DNA of 64,000 nucleotides from Palsa-504 sp963789225. GTDB lineage: Bacteria; Actinomycetota; Actinomycetes; Streptosporangiales; Streptosporangiaceae. A model generated the notes under the pieces. The model saw only the letters and a program-made list of their open reading frames with translations, searched no databases and was not told the origin of the DNA. The stretch covers positions 293,095 through 357,094 of the forward strand of contig CAWBKD010000005.1 of NCBI GenBank assembly GCA_963789225.1, written 5' to 3'. Position 1 is the stretch's first letter, and each line of letters opens with the position of its first letter. This document shows, piece by piece, positions 16,922 through 25,856 of the stretch. Made by a program: the position numbers and the translations under genes.

Positions 16922-17674
16922 GTGGAGATCCTGGTCTGCGTCAAGCGCGTGCCGACCGTCGGCGGCAAGATCGCGGTGACCCCGGACGGGCAAGAGGTCG
17001 ACACCCGGATGTCCGGGTTCTCGATCAGCCCGCACGAGGAGTGCGCGGTCGAGGAGGCGGTGCAGATCACCGAGCGGGCCGGCGGCTCGGTGTCGGTGCT
17101 GACGCTGGGCCCGGAGGCGGCGATCGACCAACTGCGCGACGCGCTCGCCCTCGGCGCCGGGCGGGCGGTCCTGCTGGAGACCGACGGCCGCGAATGGGGC
17201 CCGATCGCGACCGCCGCGGCTATCGCCGCCGAGGTCCGCGCCCACCCGTACGACCTGGTTCTGCTGGGCAACGAGGCGGCCGACACCGGCGACTACCAGG
17301 TCGGCATCAGGCTCGCCCACGAGCTCGGCTGGCCCGTGGCGACCGGGATCAAGAACTTGGCCGTGTCACCGGACGGGGTCGTGGCCCGCCGCGAGTACCG
17401 CGGCGTGGAAGAGGCCTACGCGCTGCCCCTGCCCGCGGTGGTCACCGTCAAGGAGGGCATCAACCTGCCGCGGTACCCGTCGCTGCCGGGCAGGCTGCGG
17501 GCCAAGCGGGCCGCCGTCGAGCGGTCGGCCCCGGCGTGGTCGCCCGAGGGGCTGCGCAAGCAGGAGCTGCGAGTGCCCGCCACTGGCAAGCACCAGGCCA
17601 CCGTGCTCGGGAACGGCGCCGACGCGGTGCCCGAGCTGGTCCGCGTCCTCGACGAACTGGGGGTGCTGTCTTGA
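16922..17674 (+). CDS. etfB: Electron transfer flavoprotein beta subunit
   Basis: 250 residues with the ETF-beta fold: ILVCVKRVPTVGGKI at the N terminus, ISPHEECAVEEAVQI, LGNEAADTGDYQVGIRLAHELGWP and the late LPAVVTVKEGINLPRYPSL signature. GTG start 4 bp after the dehydrogenase stop. It would accept electrons from the dimethylglycine/sarcosine dehydrogenase and pass them via ETF dehydrogenase to quinone. The partner alpha subunit normally follows directly, but here 261 bp of foreign-looking DNA separates the two coding regions. Confidence 0.93.
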   Translation: MEILVCVKRVPTVGGKIAVTPDGQEVDTRMSGFSISPHEECAVEEAVQITERAGGSVSVLTLGPEAAIDQLRDALALGAGRAVLLETDGREWGPIATAAAIAAEVRAHPYDLVLLGNEAADTGDYQVGIRLAHELGWPVATGIKNLAVSPDGVVARREYRGVEEAYALPLPAVVTVKEGINLPRYPSLPGRLRAKRAAVERSAPAWSPEGLRKQELRVPATGKHQATVLGNGADAVPELVRVLDELGVLS

Positions 17675-17917
17675 CATCCTCCGCTGCCCCGAAGGGCAGG
17701 GATTCCAGCCGCAACCTTCGGTCGCGCTGTAGGTTCGCGGTTCGTCGGCCCGGCAACCCTGAAGCCTCCCCGCGCAGCCACGGCATGCCCTGCCGCGGTT
17801 CCATGCCAGGTGGTGCAGGTGCCCGCTTGGTTCTTGCGGACAGCTTTAAGGTATCACTTCGCACTGACATTCTAGGGAGGTGGAGCGGCGTTTCCTTCCC
17901 GGCCTGACGCCTGGAAC
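17675..17917 (-). mobile_element. IS200/IS605-type right-end remnant between etfB and etfA
   Basis: Directly after the etfB stop comes TGACATCCTCCGCTGCCCCG and the hairpin CTGCCC-CGAA-GGGCAG (17684-17699), followed by GGATTCC. This matches the end hairpin I know from actinobacterial IS605/tnpB elements, in minus orientation. The adjoining minus-strand reading is a short Arg/Pro-rich piece like a TnpB C-terminal tail. No transposase remains. Boundaries are approximate; the right edge before etfA is a guess. The remnant could retain the omega-RNA scaffold region. Recognition from memory, not by alignment. Confidence 0.55.
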
Positions 17918-17935
17918 TTGATCGCCGCAATCCTG

Positions 17936-18898
17936 ATGACCGTCCTAGTCCTAGTGGAACTCGACAACGGCGAACCTGCGGACGCTTCGCTGCGGGCGCT
18001 CACGCTGGCGCGGACCCTGGGGGACACTTCTGTCCAGACAGTTGTGTTTGCCGAGTCGGCGAGGGTGCCCGCCGCCACGCTGGCCGGGTACGGCGTCACC
18101 GACGTGTACGTGGTCGAGCCGAGCGTGCTCGAGGGATACGCGCCGCAGGCCTGGGCGCGCGCCCTGGCCGGGCTCGCGGCCGAGACCGGCGCGACCGCGG
18201 TGCTGGCCGCCGGAACCGACCGCGGCACCGAGGTGCTCGCGCACCTGGGCGCGATCACCGGGCTGCCGATGGCCGCGAACTGCACGATCGTCACTCCCGA
18301 CGGCGGGCAGACGCACCGGCTCGTGCGGCACCGGTGGGCCGGGCTGCTGCTCGAGGACGCCGTCATGGAGGCCCCCATCGCGTTGTTCACCGTGGCCACG
18401 GAGGCGGTGGCGCCCGTTTCCGCGGAAACGCCCGCCACCACCGCGGTGCACGTCTACAAGCCTGAGCTGACCGAGGGCGACCTGCGGGTCCGGGCGGTGG
18501 AGTCGCCGGCCGGCGCGGGCGGCGCGTCCCTGGCCACGGCCCGGGTCGTGGTCGGCGGCGGCCGCGGCGTGGGCGGACCCGACGGCTTCGCGCCGCTCGA
18601 GGAACTGGCCGGCCTGCTCGGCGGCGTGGTCGGCGTGTCCCGCGTCGTCACCTCCGAGGGCTGGCGCCCGCACAAGCAGCAGGTCGGCCAGACCGGCACC
18701 AAGATCACCCCGGAGCTCTACCTGGCCTGCGGCATCAGCGGCGCGATCCAGCACATCGCGGGCTGCGCGGGCGCCAAGCACATCATCGCGATCAACACCG
18801 ACCCCGGTGCCCCGATCCTGGCCCACGCCGACTACGCCGTCATCGGCGACCTGCATCAGGTCATCCCCGCGCTAGTCGCCGCCCTTCGGGCCCGCTGA
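17936..18898 (+). CDS. etfA: Electron transfer flavoprotein alpha subunit
   Basis: 320 residues. The N-terminal domain starts TVLVLVELDNGEP and the C-terminal FAD domain has the classic ETF-alpha pattern VVGGGRGVGG, QQVGQTGTKITPELYLACGISGAIQH and INTDPGAPI. ATG 17936 chosen because it gives the usual N terminus; an in-frame upstream start (17918) adds six atypical residues. No clear Shine-Dalgarno precedes it, probably because the mobile-element remnant replaced the original spacer, so expression relative to etfB may have changed. Confidence 0.93.
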   Translation: MTVLVLVELDNGEPADASLRALTLARTLGDTSVQTVVFAESARVPAATLAGYGVTDVYVVEPSVLEGYAPQAWARALAGLAAETGATAVLAAGTDRGTEVLAHLGAITGLPMAANCTIVTPDGGQTHRLVRHRWAGLLLEDAVMEAPIALFTVATEAVAPVSAETPATTAVHVYKPELTEGDLRVRAVESPAGAGGASLATARVVVGGGRGVGGPDGFAPLEELAGLLGGVVGVSRVVTSEGWRPHKQQVGQTGTKITPELYLACGISGAIQHIAGCAGAKHIIAINTDPGAPILAHADYAVIGDLHQVIPALVAALRAR

Positions 18899-18931
18899 GC
18901 GGCGCAGGCAGCGACAGTACAGGCGGAACGC

Positions 18932-19042
18932 CTGCTGGCCGGCGTGCTGCGCGCGTACGAGCACACGCTGACCGCAGACCATCCCGCCGCGCGGGCGGCG
19001 GCGCAAAGAACGCGCCTATCGGCCGAAATCGAGCTTTACTAA
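18932..19042 (+). pseudogene. Possible TPR-protein C-terminal remnant
   Basis: In the gap after etfA one frame reads LLAGVLRAYEHTLTADHPAA followed by RAAAQRTRLSAEIELY and a TAA stop. The Y-E-x-T-L-x-A-D-H-P pattern is that of tetratricopeptide helices in actinobacterial NB-ARC/TPR regulators. No start codon or N-terminal part exists, so at most it is a 37-residue relic. Weak evidence. Confidence 0.35.
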
Positions 19043-19122
19043 TCCGGGTAGGCCTGCGATCAGTCTCACCCCGCTTGGCATGGTCGCGCCCCGCACGGGA
19101 AGGTCTGTGATGGTTGGAACGC

Positions 19123-21276
19123 ATGTTCAACACGAGGAATGGGGAACGTTTGGCGGCGACAGCCGTGTGGCCGGGCGACAGCTATCCGCTCGGGGCCACC
19201 TATGACGGGGCCGGGACCAACTTCGGGATTTTCTCCGAGGTAGCCCAGCGGGTGGAGCTGTGCCTGTTCGACGACGACGGTGCGGAGAGCCGGGTCGACC
19301 TGCACGAGGTGGACGGGTTCGTCTGGCACGGGTACCTGCCGGGCATCGGTCCTGGCCAGCGCTACGGATACCGGGTGCACGGCCCGTACCACCCGGCGGC
19401 CGGGCAGCGGTGCAACCCGGCCAAGCTGCTGCTCGACCCGTACGCCAAGGCGATCGAGGGCGGCGTGAGCTGGGGCCAGCCGGTGTTCTCCTACCAGTTC
19501 GGGCACCCGGACCGGCGCAACAACGCCGACTCCGCGCCGTACGTCCCGCGCTCGGTCGTGATCAACCCGTACTTCGACTGGACCCATGACCGGCCACCGC
19601 GGACGCCGTACCACGAGACGGTGATCTACGAGGCCCACGTGCGCGGCCTGACCAAGGAGCATCCGGTCGTGCCCGAGGAGCTGCGCGGGTCCTACCTGGG
19701 CCTGGCGCACCCGGCGGTCATCTCGCACCTGCGCGGGCTGGGCGTCACCGCGATCGAGCTGATGCCGGTGCACCAGTTCGTGACCGACAGCCACCTGAAC
19801 GACCGGGGCCTGCACAATTACTGGGGCTACAACACCATCGGCTTCTTCGCCCCGCACAACGTCTACTCCGCCAGCGGCGGCCGCGGCCAGCAGGTGCAGG
19901 AGTTCAAGTCGATGGTCCGCACGATGCACGAGGCCGGCATCGAGGTGATCCTCGACGTGGTGTACAACCACACCGCCGAGGGCAACCACCTGGGGCCCAC
20001 CCTGTCGTTCCGCGGCATCGACAACGCCGCCTACTACCGGCTGGTCGATGACGACCGGCGCTACTACAGGGACACCACGGGCACGGGGAACAGCCTGCTC
20101 ATGCGGCACCCGCACGTGCTCCAGATGATCATGGACTCATTGCGGTACTGGGTCCTGGACATGCACGTGGACGGGTTCAGGTTCGACCTGGCCGCCGCGC
20201 TGGCCCGGCAGTTCCACGAGGTGGACCGGCTGTCGGCGTTCTTCAACCTGGTCCAGCAGGACCCGGTGGTCTCCCAGGTCAAGCTGATCGCCGAGCCGTG
20301 GGACGTGGGCGACGGCGGCTACCACGTCGGCAACTTCCCCCCGCTGTGGAGCGAATGGAACGGCAAGTACCGCGACACGATCAGGGACTTCTGGCGCGGC
20401 CAGCCCGCGACGGTGCCCGAGTTCGCCTCCCGGTTCACCGGGTCCAGCGACCTGTACCAGCAGGACAGCAGGCGCCCCGTCGCCTCGGTCAACTTCGTCA
20501 CCGCCCACGACGGCTTCACCCTGGCCGATCTGGTCTCCTACGACCACAAGCACAACGAGGCCAACGGCGAGGGCGGGCGGGACGGCACCGACGACAACCG
20601 GTCATGGAACTGCGGGCACGAAGGCCCCACCGATGACCCGGCCGTGCTGGCGCTGCGCGCCAGGCAGAAGCGCAACTTCCTGACCACGCTGCTGCTGTCG
20701 CAAGGAGTGCCGATGCTGCTGGCGGGCGACGAGATGGGGCGCACCCAGCAGGGCAACAACAACGCGTACTGCCAGGACAACGAGATCTCCTGGGTGAACT
20801 GGGCCGTCCACGACGAAGGCGACCAGGCGCTGGTCGACTACGTGCGCATGCTCATCCGGCTGCGCGCCGAGCACCCGGTATTCCGGCGCCGGAGGTTCTT
20901 CCGCGGCCAGGCCCTCCGCGGCGGGCGCCAGCGGCTGGGGGACATCGCCTGGTTCACCTCGGCCGGCCAGGAGATGACCGGGGAGGACTGGGACGCTGGG
21001 TTCGCCAAGTCCCTCACCGTGTTCCTGAACGGCCACGCGATCAGCGAGCCCGACCGCCGCGGGCAGCGGGTCGCGGACGACTCCTTTGTCCTGCTGTTCA
21101 ACGGCAGCGAGCACGATCTGGTGTTCGCCATCCCGCCGCGCCGGTACGGCCAGCGGTGGACCACCGTGCTGGACACGGCGCTGCCGCGGGCAGAACTCGA
21201 GGGTGCCAGTACCGTCAAACCGGGAGACATGACGACCGTGATCAACCGCTCGCTCCAGTTGCTACGCCGTGGCTGA
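19123..21276 (+). CDS. glgX: Glycogen debranching enzyme (isoamylase type)
   Basis: 717 residues: an N-terminal CBM48 (YPLGATYDGAGTNFGIFSEVA) and a GH13 barrel with nucleophile Asp in DGFRFDLAAAL, acid/base Glu in LIAEPWD and the third Asp in VTAHDGFTL. It cleaves alpha-1,6 branches to release linear maltooligosaccharides. Start uncertain: ATG 19123 is used, TTG 19114 is just upstream, and GTG 19165 (VWPGDSYPLG) would match many homologues. Its 3' end overlaps treY by 8 bp, giving the glgX-treY-treZ trehalose operon. Confidence 0.95.
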   Translation: MFNTRNGERLAATAVWPGDSYPLGATYDGAGTNFGIFSEVAQRVELCLFDDDGAESRVDLHEVDGFVWHGYLPGIGPGQRYGYRVHGPYHPAAGQRCNPAKLLLDPYAKAIEGGVSWGQPVFSYQFGHPDRRNNADSAPYVPRSVVINPYFDWTHDRPPRTPYHETVIYEAHVRGLTKEHPVVPEELRGSYLGLAHPAVISHLRGLGVTAIELMPVHQFVTDSHLNDRGLHNYWGYNTIGFFAPHNVYSASGGRGQQVQEFKSMVRTMHEAGIEVILDVVYNHTAEGNHLGPTLSFRGIDNAAYYRLVDDDRRYYRDTTGTGNSLLMRHPHVLQMIMDSLRYWVLDMHVDGFRFDLAAALARQFHEVDRLSAFFNLVQQDPVVSQVKLIAEPWDVGDGGYHVGNFPPLWSEWNGKYRDTIRDFWRGQPATVPEFASRFTGSSDLYQQDSRRPVASVNFVTAHDGFTLADLVSYDHKHNEANGEGGRDGTDDNRSWNCGHEGPTDDPAVLALRARQKRNFLTTLLLSQGVPMLLAGDEMGRTQQGNNNAYCQDNEISWVNWAVHDEGDQALVDYVRMLIRLRAEHPVFRRRRFFRGQALRGGRQRLGDIAWFTSAGQEMTGEDWDAGFAKSLTVFLNGHAISEPDRRGQRVADDSFVLLFNGSEHDLVFAIPPRRYGQRWTTVLDTALPRAELEGASTVKPGDMTTVINRSLQLLRRG

Positions 21277-23803
21277 CCAGGCCGACGCCGCGCCCGCCGC
21301 GATGCCGGTATCTCCCCTGTCCACCTACCGGCTGCAGCTGACGCCCGGGTTCGGGTTCGCGGCGGCGGCCGAGCAGGCCGACTACCTGGCCGCCCTCGGG
21401 GTGACGCACGTCTACCTCTCACCCATCCTGCAGGCCAATCCCGGGTCCCGCCACGGCTACGACGTGGTGGACCATTCGCGAGTCTCGGCCGACCTCGGCA
21501 GCGAGGACGCGTTCCGCTCGATGGCCGAGTTGTTCCACCGGTACGGCCTCGGGGTGATCGTCGACGTCGTGCCCAACCATATGGCCAGGCCGACCCCCGA
21601 GTCGCTCAACAAGCAGCTGTGGTCGGTGCTGCAGGAGGGCAAGCGATCGCCGTACGCGCACTGGTTCGACGTGGACTGGGCCGCCCAAGACGACAAGCTG
21701 CTCATGCCCATCCTGGCCGGGCCGCTGGAGAAGTGCCTGAGCGACCTGGTCATCGACACCGCCCTGCGATCACCGGACGGCGACGGGCACCGCGGGCCGG
21801 TCCTGCGCTACTTCGACCACGTGCTGCCGCTGCGGGACGGCGTCGCCGACCTGCCTCTCGGCGTGCTGCTGGCCCAGCAGCACTACCTGCTCGCCGACTG
21901 GCACGACGCGGCCACCGAGCTGAACTGGCGGCGGTTCTTCGACATCGACACGCTCATCGCGATCCGGGCCGAAGATCCCGACGTCTTCGACGCCACCCAC
22001 CAAGTGCTGCTGCGCCTGTACCACGAGGGGCTGATCGACGGCCTGCGGGTCGACTACCCGGACGGCCTGGCCGACCCCGCAGGTTACCTCCGCCGGCTGG
22101 CCGAGGCGACCGGCGGCGCGTGGGTGGTAGTGGAGAAGATCCTCGCGCCCGGCGAGGAGCTGCCCCCCTGGCCCTGCGCCGGCACCACGGGTTACGACGC
22201 GCTGGCCCTGGTCGGCGGGCTGTTCGTGGACCCGGATGGTGCGGCGCCGCTCACCGAGGAATACGTCAAGTTCACCGGCGGGATGCGGAATTTCGCCGAG
22301 GTGGCGCGGATTGCCAAGCGCGGCATCGCGGACGCCACGTTCTCCGCTGAACTGTCGAGGCTCACCCGCCTGTTCGCCCGTGCCGACTACCCGGCGCTGG
22401 CCGACTACACCGGGGCCGATCTGCACGACGTGCTGGCCGAACTGCTGGCGGGGTTCGGCGTCTACCGGGCGTACGTCACCGTCGGCGAGCCGCCCCCGGA
22501 ATCCTCGGTGGACGTGGTGGCGGCCGCGGCCGACCTGGCCCGCGGGCACCTGGATCCACGGCTGCACCCCGCCGTCGACGCGGTGTGCAGCGCGGTACTC
22601 GGCCTCGGCGCCATGGCCGGTGACGAGGCGCAGCAGGCCGCCCGCGAGGAACTGGTCGTGCGGTTCGGCCAGACCACGGGCCCGGTGCTGGCCAAGGGGG
22701 TGGAAGACACCGCCTTCTACCGGTGGCCGCGGCTGGCCGCACTGAACGAGGTGGGCGGTGACCCGGACGTGTTCGGGGTGAGCCCGGAAGAGTTCCACGC
22801 GGCTGCGGGACGCCTCGCCGCCCGGTGGCCGGCCACCATGACCACGCTGTCGACGCACGACAACAAGCGACAGGAGGACGTGCGGGCCCGGCTGGCCGTG
22901 CTCGCCGAATGGCCGCAGGAGTGGGCGCACCAGGTCGCCGAGTGGCGCGGCCTGGCCCTGTGGCTCACCGACGGCGCCGCGGCCCAGGCCATGGAGCGGG
23001 CCCCCGATCCCGACCTTGACTACCTGATGTGGCAGACCCTGGTCGGCGCCTGGCTGGTCGGCTCCGAACGACTGCGCGGATACCTCAGGAAGGCCATGCA
23101 CGAGGCCAAGACGCGGACCTCCTGGACGATGCCCAACGCGGCGTACGAGTCGGCGGTGCTTGGCCTGGCCGATGCCGTGCTCGCCGACCCGGAACTGACC
23201 GCGGGCATCGCCGGCTTCGTGGCCAGGATCGCACCGGACGCCAGGGTCAACTCCCTCGGCGCCAAGCTGGTGCAGCTCACCATGCCGGGAGTGGCCGACG
23301 TTTACCAGGGGTGCGAGCTCACCGGCCTGTCGCTGGTGGATCCGGATAACCGCAGGCCGGTTGACTACGGTCGCCGCAGACGGCTGCTCGCGGCACTGTC
23401 GGCCAGCCCAGACCAGGTGGCCGGCCTCGACGCGGAGAAACTCCTCGTCACCACCCGCGCGCTGTGGCTGAGGCGGGACCACCCCGACTGGTTCGCGGGC
23501 GGGTACACCTCCCTGGCGGCCGAAGGCCCGGCCGCGGAGCACGCGGTCGCCTTCCTGCGCGGCGAGCACGCGGTCACCGTCGCCACCCGGCTGCCCGCCG
23601 GGCTGCGGCGGCGCGGCGGGTGGGCGGATACCGTCCTGCCGCTGCCCGAGCTTCACTGGTGGGACGTGCTGACCGGGACCAGGCACGCCGGCCTGCGACC
23701 GCCCATGTCCGAGCTGACGTGGCGCCTCCCGGTGGCGCTGCTGATCCCGGAGCGGATCTACCTCGCCGGGCAGGATGAGCTGGCCGACGGTGACCTGGCG
23801 TGA
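21269..23803 (+). CDS. treY: Malto-oligosyltrehalose synthase
   Basis: 844 residues of GH13_26. The start STYRLQLTPGFGFAAAAEQ is diagnostic; catalytic motifs are GLRVDYPDG (nucleophile), VVVEKIL (acid/base) and STHDNKRQEDVRAR. The enzyme isomerises the reducing-end alpha-1,4 bond of a maltodextrin to an alpha,alpha-1,1 bond. GTG start inside the glgX end; stop overlaps treZ by 4 bp, so translation is coupled. Length is normal for actinobacteria. Confidence 0.97.
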   Translation: MADQADAAPAAMPVSPLSTYRLQLTPGFGFAAAAEQADYLAALGVTHVYLSPILQANPGSRHGYDVVDHSRVSADLGSEDAFRSMAELFHRYGLGVIVDVVPNHMARPTPESLNKQLWSVLQEGKRSPYAHWFDVDWAAQDDKLLMPILAGPLEKCLSDLVIDTALRSPDGDGHRGPVLRYFDHVLPLRDGVADLPLGVLLAQQHYLLADWHDAATELNWRRFFDIDTLIAIRAEDPDVFDATHQVLLRLYHEGLIDGLRVDYPDGLADPAGYLRRLAEATGGAWVVVEKILAPGEELPPWPCAGTTGYDALALVGGLFVDPDGAAPLTEEYVKFTGGMRNFAEVARIAKRGIADATFSAELSRLTRLFARADYPALADYTGADLHDVLAELLAGFGVYRAYVTVGEPPPESSVDVVAAAADLARGHLDPRLHPAVDAVCSAVLGLGAMAGDEAQQAAREELVVRFGQTTGPVLAKGVEDTAFYRWPRLAALNEVGGDPDVFGVSPEEFHAAAGRLAARWPATMTTLSTHDNKRQEDVRARLAVLAEWPQEWAHQVAEWRGLALWLTDGAAAQAMERAPDPDLDYLMWQTLVGAWLVGSERLRGYLRKAMHEAKTRTSWTMPNAAYESAVLGLADAVLADPELTAGIAGFVARIAPDARVNSLGAKLVQLTMPGVADVYQGCELTGLSLVDPDNRRPVDYGRRRRLLAALSASPDQVAGLDAEKLLVTTRALWLRRDHPDWFAGGYTSLAAEGPAAEHAVAFLRGEHAVTVATRLPAGLRRRGGWADTVLPLPELHWWDVLTGTRHAGLRPPMSELTWRLPVALLIPERIYLAGQDELADGDLA

Positions 23804-25590
23804 CCGCGTTCCGCGTATGGGCCCCGGTCGCGGGCCAGGCCGACGTTGAGGTCGCAGGTCAGCGCTACCCGATGAGCCGGGAGGCCGGCCCGCCGTCCCG
23901 GGACTGGCCGGGATGGTGGCGTGCCGAGGTGCCCGGGGCGGCGGCTTCAGGGGCCGGCGCCGACTACGGGTTCAGGCTGGACGACGGTGAGCTGCTGTCC
24001 GACCCACGGTCGCTGCGCCAGCCGTTCGGGGTCACGGGCCTGAGCCGCACCTACGATCACTCCGCGTTCCGCTGGACGGACCGGCGATGGCGCGGCGGGC
24101 CGCTGCACGGGTCGGTGATCTACGAGCTGCACGTCGGGACGTTCACCGCCGAGGGCACCTTCGACGGCGCGATCGGGCGGCTCGATCATCTCCGCGACCT
24201 CGGCGTGCACACCGTCGAGCTCATGCCGGTCGCGGCGTTCCCCGGCCGCCACGGCTGGGGCTACGACGGGATCAACCTGTGGGCGGTGCACGAGCCGTAC
24301 GGGGGGCCCGACGGGCTCAAGCGGTTCGTCGACGCCTGTCACGCGCGCGGTCTGGCGGTCCTGCTCGACGTGGTGTACAACCACATCGGCGCCGGCAACC
24401 AGCTGAACGCGTTCGGGCCCTACCTGACCGACGCGCACGTGACCCCCTGGGGTCCCGCGGTGAACCTGGACCAGCCGGGCTCTGACGAGGTGCGCGCGTT
24501 CCTCATCGGCAACGCGCTGATGTGGCTGCGCGACTACCACCTGGACGGGCTGCGGCTGGACGCGGTGCACGCGCTGGAAGACCACCGGGCGCTGCACATC
24601 CTCGAAGAGCTCGCGGCCGAGGTCCAGGCGCTCGCGGCCCGGCTGAACCGCGAGCTCGTGCTCGTGGCGGAGTCCGACGCCAACGACCCCCGCCTGGTGA
24701 CCTCCCGCGAGGCGGGCGGATTCGGGCTCACCGCCCAGTGGAGCGACGACTTCCACCACGCGGTGCACGCCGCGATTACCGGCGAACGCCAGGGCTACTA
24801 CAGCGACTTCGGGTCGCTGGCCGCACTGGCCAAGACCTACACCCGGGTGTTCTTCCACGACGGAACCTGGTCCGCTTTCCGCGGGCGGACGCACGGGCGC
24901 CAGGTCGACGTCTTCCGCGTTCCCGCGCACCGCTTCCTCGGCTACCTGCAAGATCACGACCAGGTCGGCAACCGCGCCACCGGCGACCGGATATCCGCGA
25001 CCCTGCCGGCCGACCTGGTTAAGGTCGGCGCGGGACTGGTGCTGACCGGGCCGTACACGCCCATGCTGTTCATGGGCGAGGAGTGGGCCGCGGACACCCC
25101 CTGGCAGTACTTCACCGACCACGTCGACCCCGGGCTGGCCCGGTCCGTGGCCGAGGGGCGCAGGGCCGAGTTCGCAGCGCACGGCTGGAACCCGGCCGAC
25201 GTGCCCGACCCGCAGGACGAGGCGACCTTCCTGCGGTCCAAGCTCGACTGGGCCCAGCCCGAGCGCGAGCCGTACCGCGGCATGCTGGCCTGGTACCGCG
25301 AGCTGATCGCGCTGCGCCGCGCGCGGCCCGAGCTGACTGATCCGCGCCTGGACCGGGTGAGCGCCGACTACGACGACGACGCGGGGTGGCTGATAGTGCG
25401 GCGGGGGCCGCTCCGGATCGCGGCGAACCTCGGCGCCGAGACCCGCCGGCTGCCGCTCGGGCAGCCGGCGGTCGCCGTTCTCGCCGCGTCCAGCCCGGGG
25501 ATCGCGATCCAGGACGAGTACGTGACGATCCCCCCCGCCGCCTTTACCGTCGTCGAGACCGGGCTCAGGGACAGCTCTGCTGCTGGTTGA
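23800..25590 (+). CDS. treZ: Malto-oligosyltrehalose trehalohydrolase
   Basis: 596 residues of GH13_10: N-terminal E-set (FRVWAPVAGQADVEV), then the barrel with DGLRLDAVHAL (nucleophile), LVAESDANDP (acid/base) and YLQDHDQVGNR (third Asp). It releases free trehalose from the treY product. GTG start overlapping the treY stop. It ends the trehalose operon; a 266-bp gap follows with a direct repeat but no obvious terminator. Product is a compatible solute, a loose functional link with the betaine genes upstream. Confidence 0.97.
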   Translation: MTAFRVWAPVAGQADVEVAGQRYPMSREAGPPSRDWPGWWRAEVPGAAASGAGADYGFRLDDGELLSDPRSLRQPFGVTGLSRTYDHSAFRWTDRRWRGGPLHGSVIYELHVGTFTAEGTFDGAIGRLDHLRDLGVHTVELMPVAAFPGRHGWGYDGINLWAVHEPYGGPDGLKRFVDACHARGLAVLLDVVYNHIGAGNQLNAFGPYLTDAHVTPWGPAVNLDQPGSDEVRAFLIGNALMWLRDYHLDGLRLDAVHALEDHRALHILEELAAEVQALAARLNRELVLVAESDANDPRLVTSREAGGFGLTAQWSDDFHHAVHAAITGERQGYYSDFGSLAALAKTYTRVFFHDGTWSAFRGRTHGRQVDVFRVPAHRFLGYLQDHDQVGNRATGDRISATLPADLVKVGAGLVLTGPYTPMLFMGEEWAADTPWQYFTDHVDPGLARSVAEGRRAEFAAHGWNPADVPDPQDEATFLRSKLDWAQPEREPYRGMLAWYRELIALRRARPELTDPRLDRVSADYDDDAGWLIVRRGPLRIAANLGAETRRLPLGQPAVAVLAASSPGIAIQDEYVTIPPAAFTVVETGLRDSSAAG

Positions 25591-25643
25591 GGCCGGCCTT
25601 CGCAGGTTCGGGCTGACATGCTCGCACAGTAAACCGCCGCCGG

Positions 25644-25664
25644 GGAAATATGAATACCGTCCCG
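25644..25664 (+). repeat. 21-bp direct repeat, left copy
   Basis: GGAAATATGAATACC followed by GTCCCG. The right copy (26595-26615) differs at one base (C/T at position 15). The two copies start 951 bp apart and bracket the hypothetical gene at 25857. Confidence 0.7.
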
Positions 25665-25856
25665 GGGATCGCCCACAGCGCCTGCCCTGCCGCATCCGTC
25701 AGGAGTTACCAGCCGGTCACGGATCGTCTTACGGCTGTCTTACGCGCCGAACCCCGTGGGTGACGGCAACGTTCCAGCAGGTAAACCAGAGGACCAGCCA
25801 CGTGGCCAGGGGTGGCGTGGCATTCGGTGACTCCTACCATCGGAAGCTGGGTCTAG

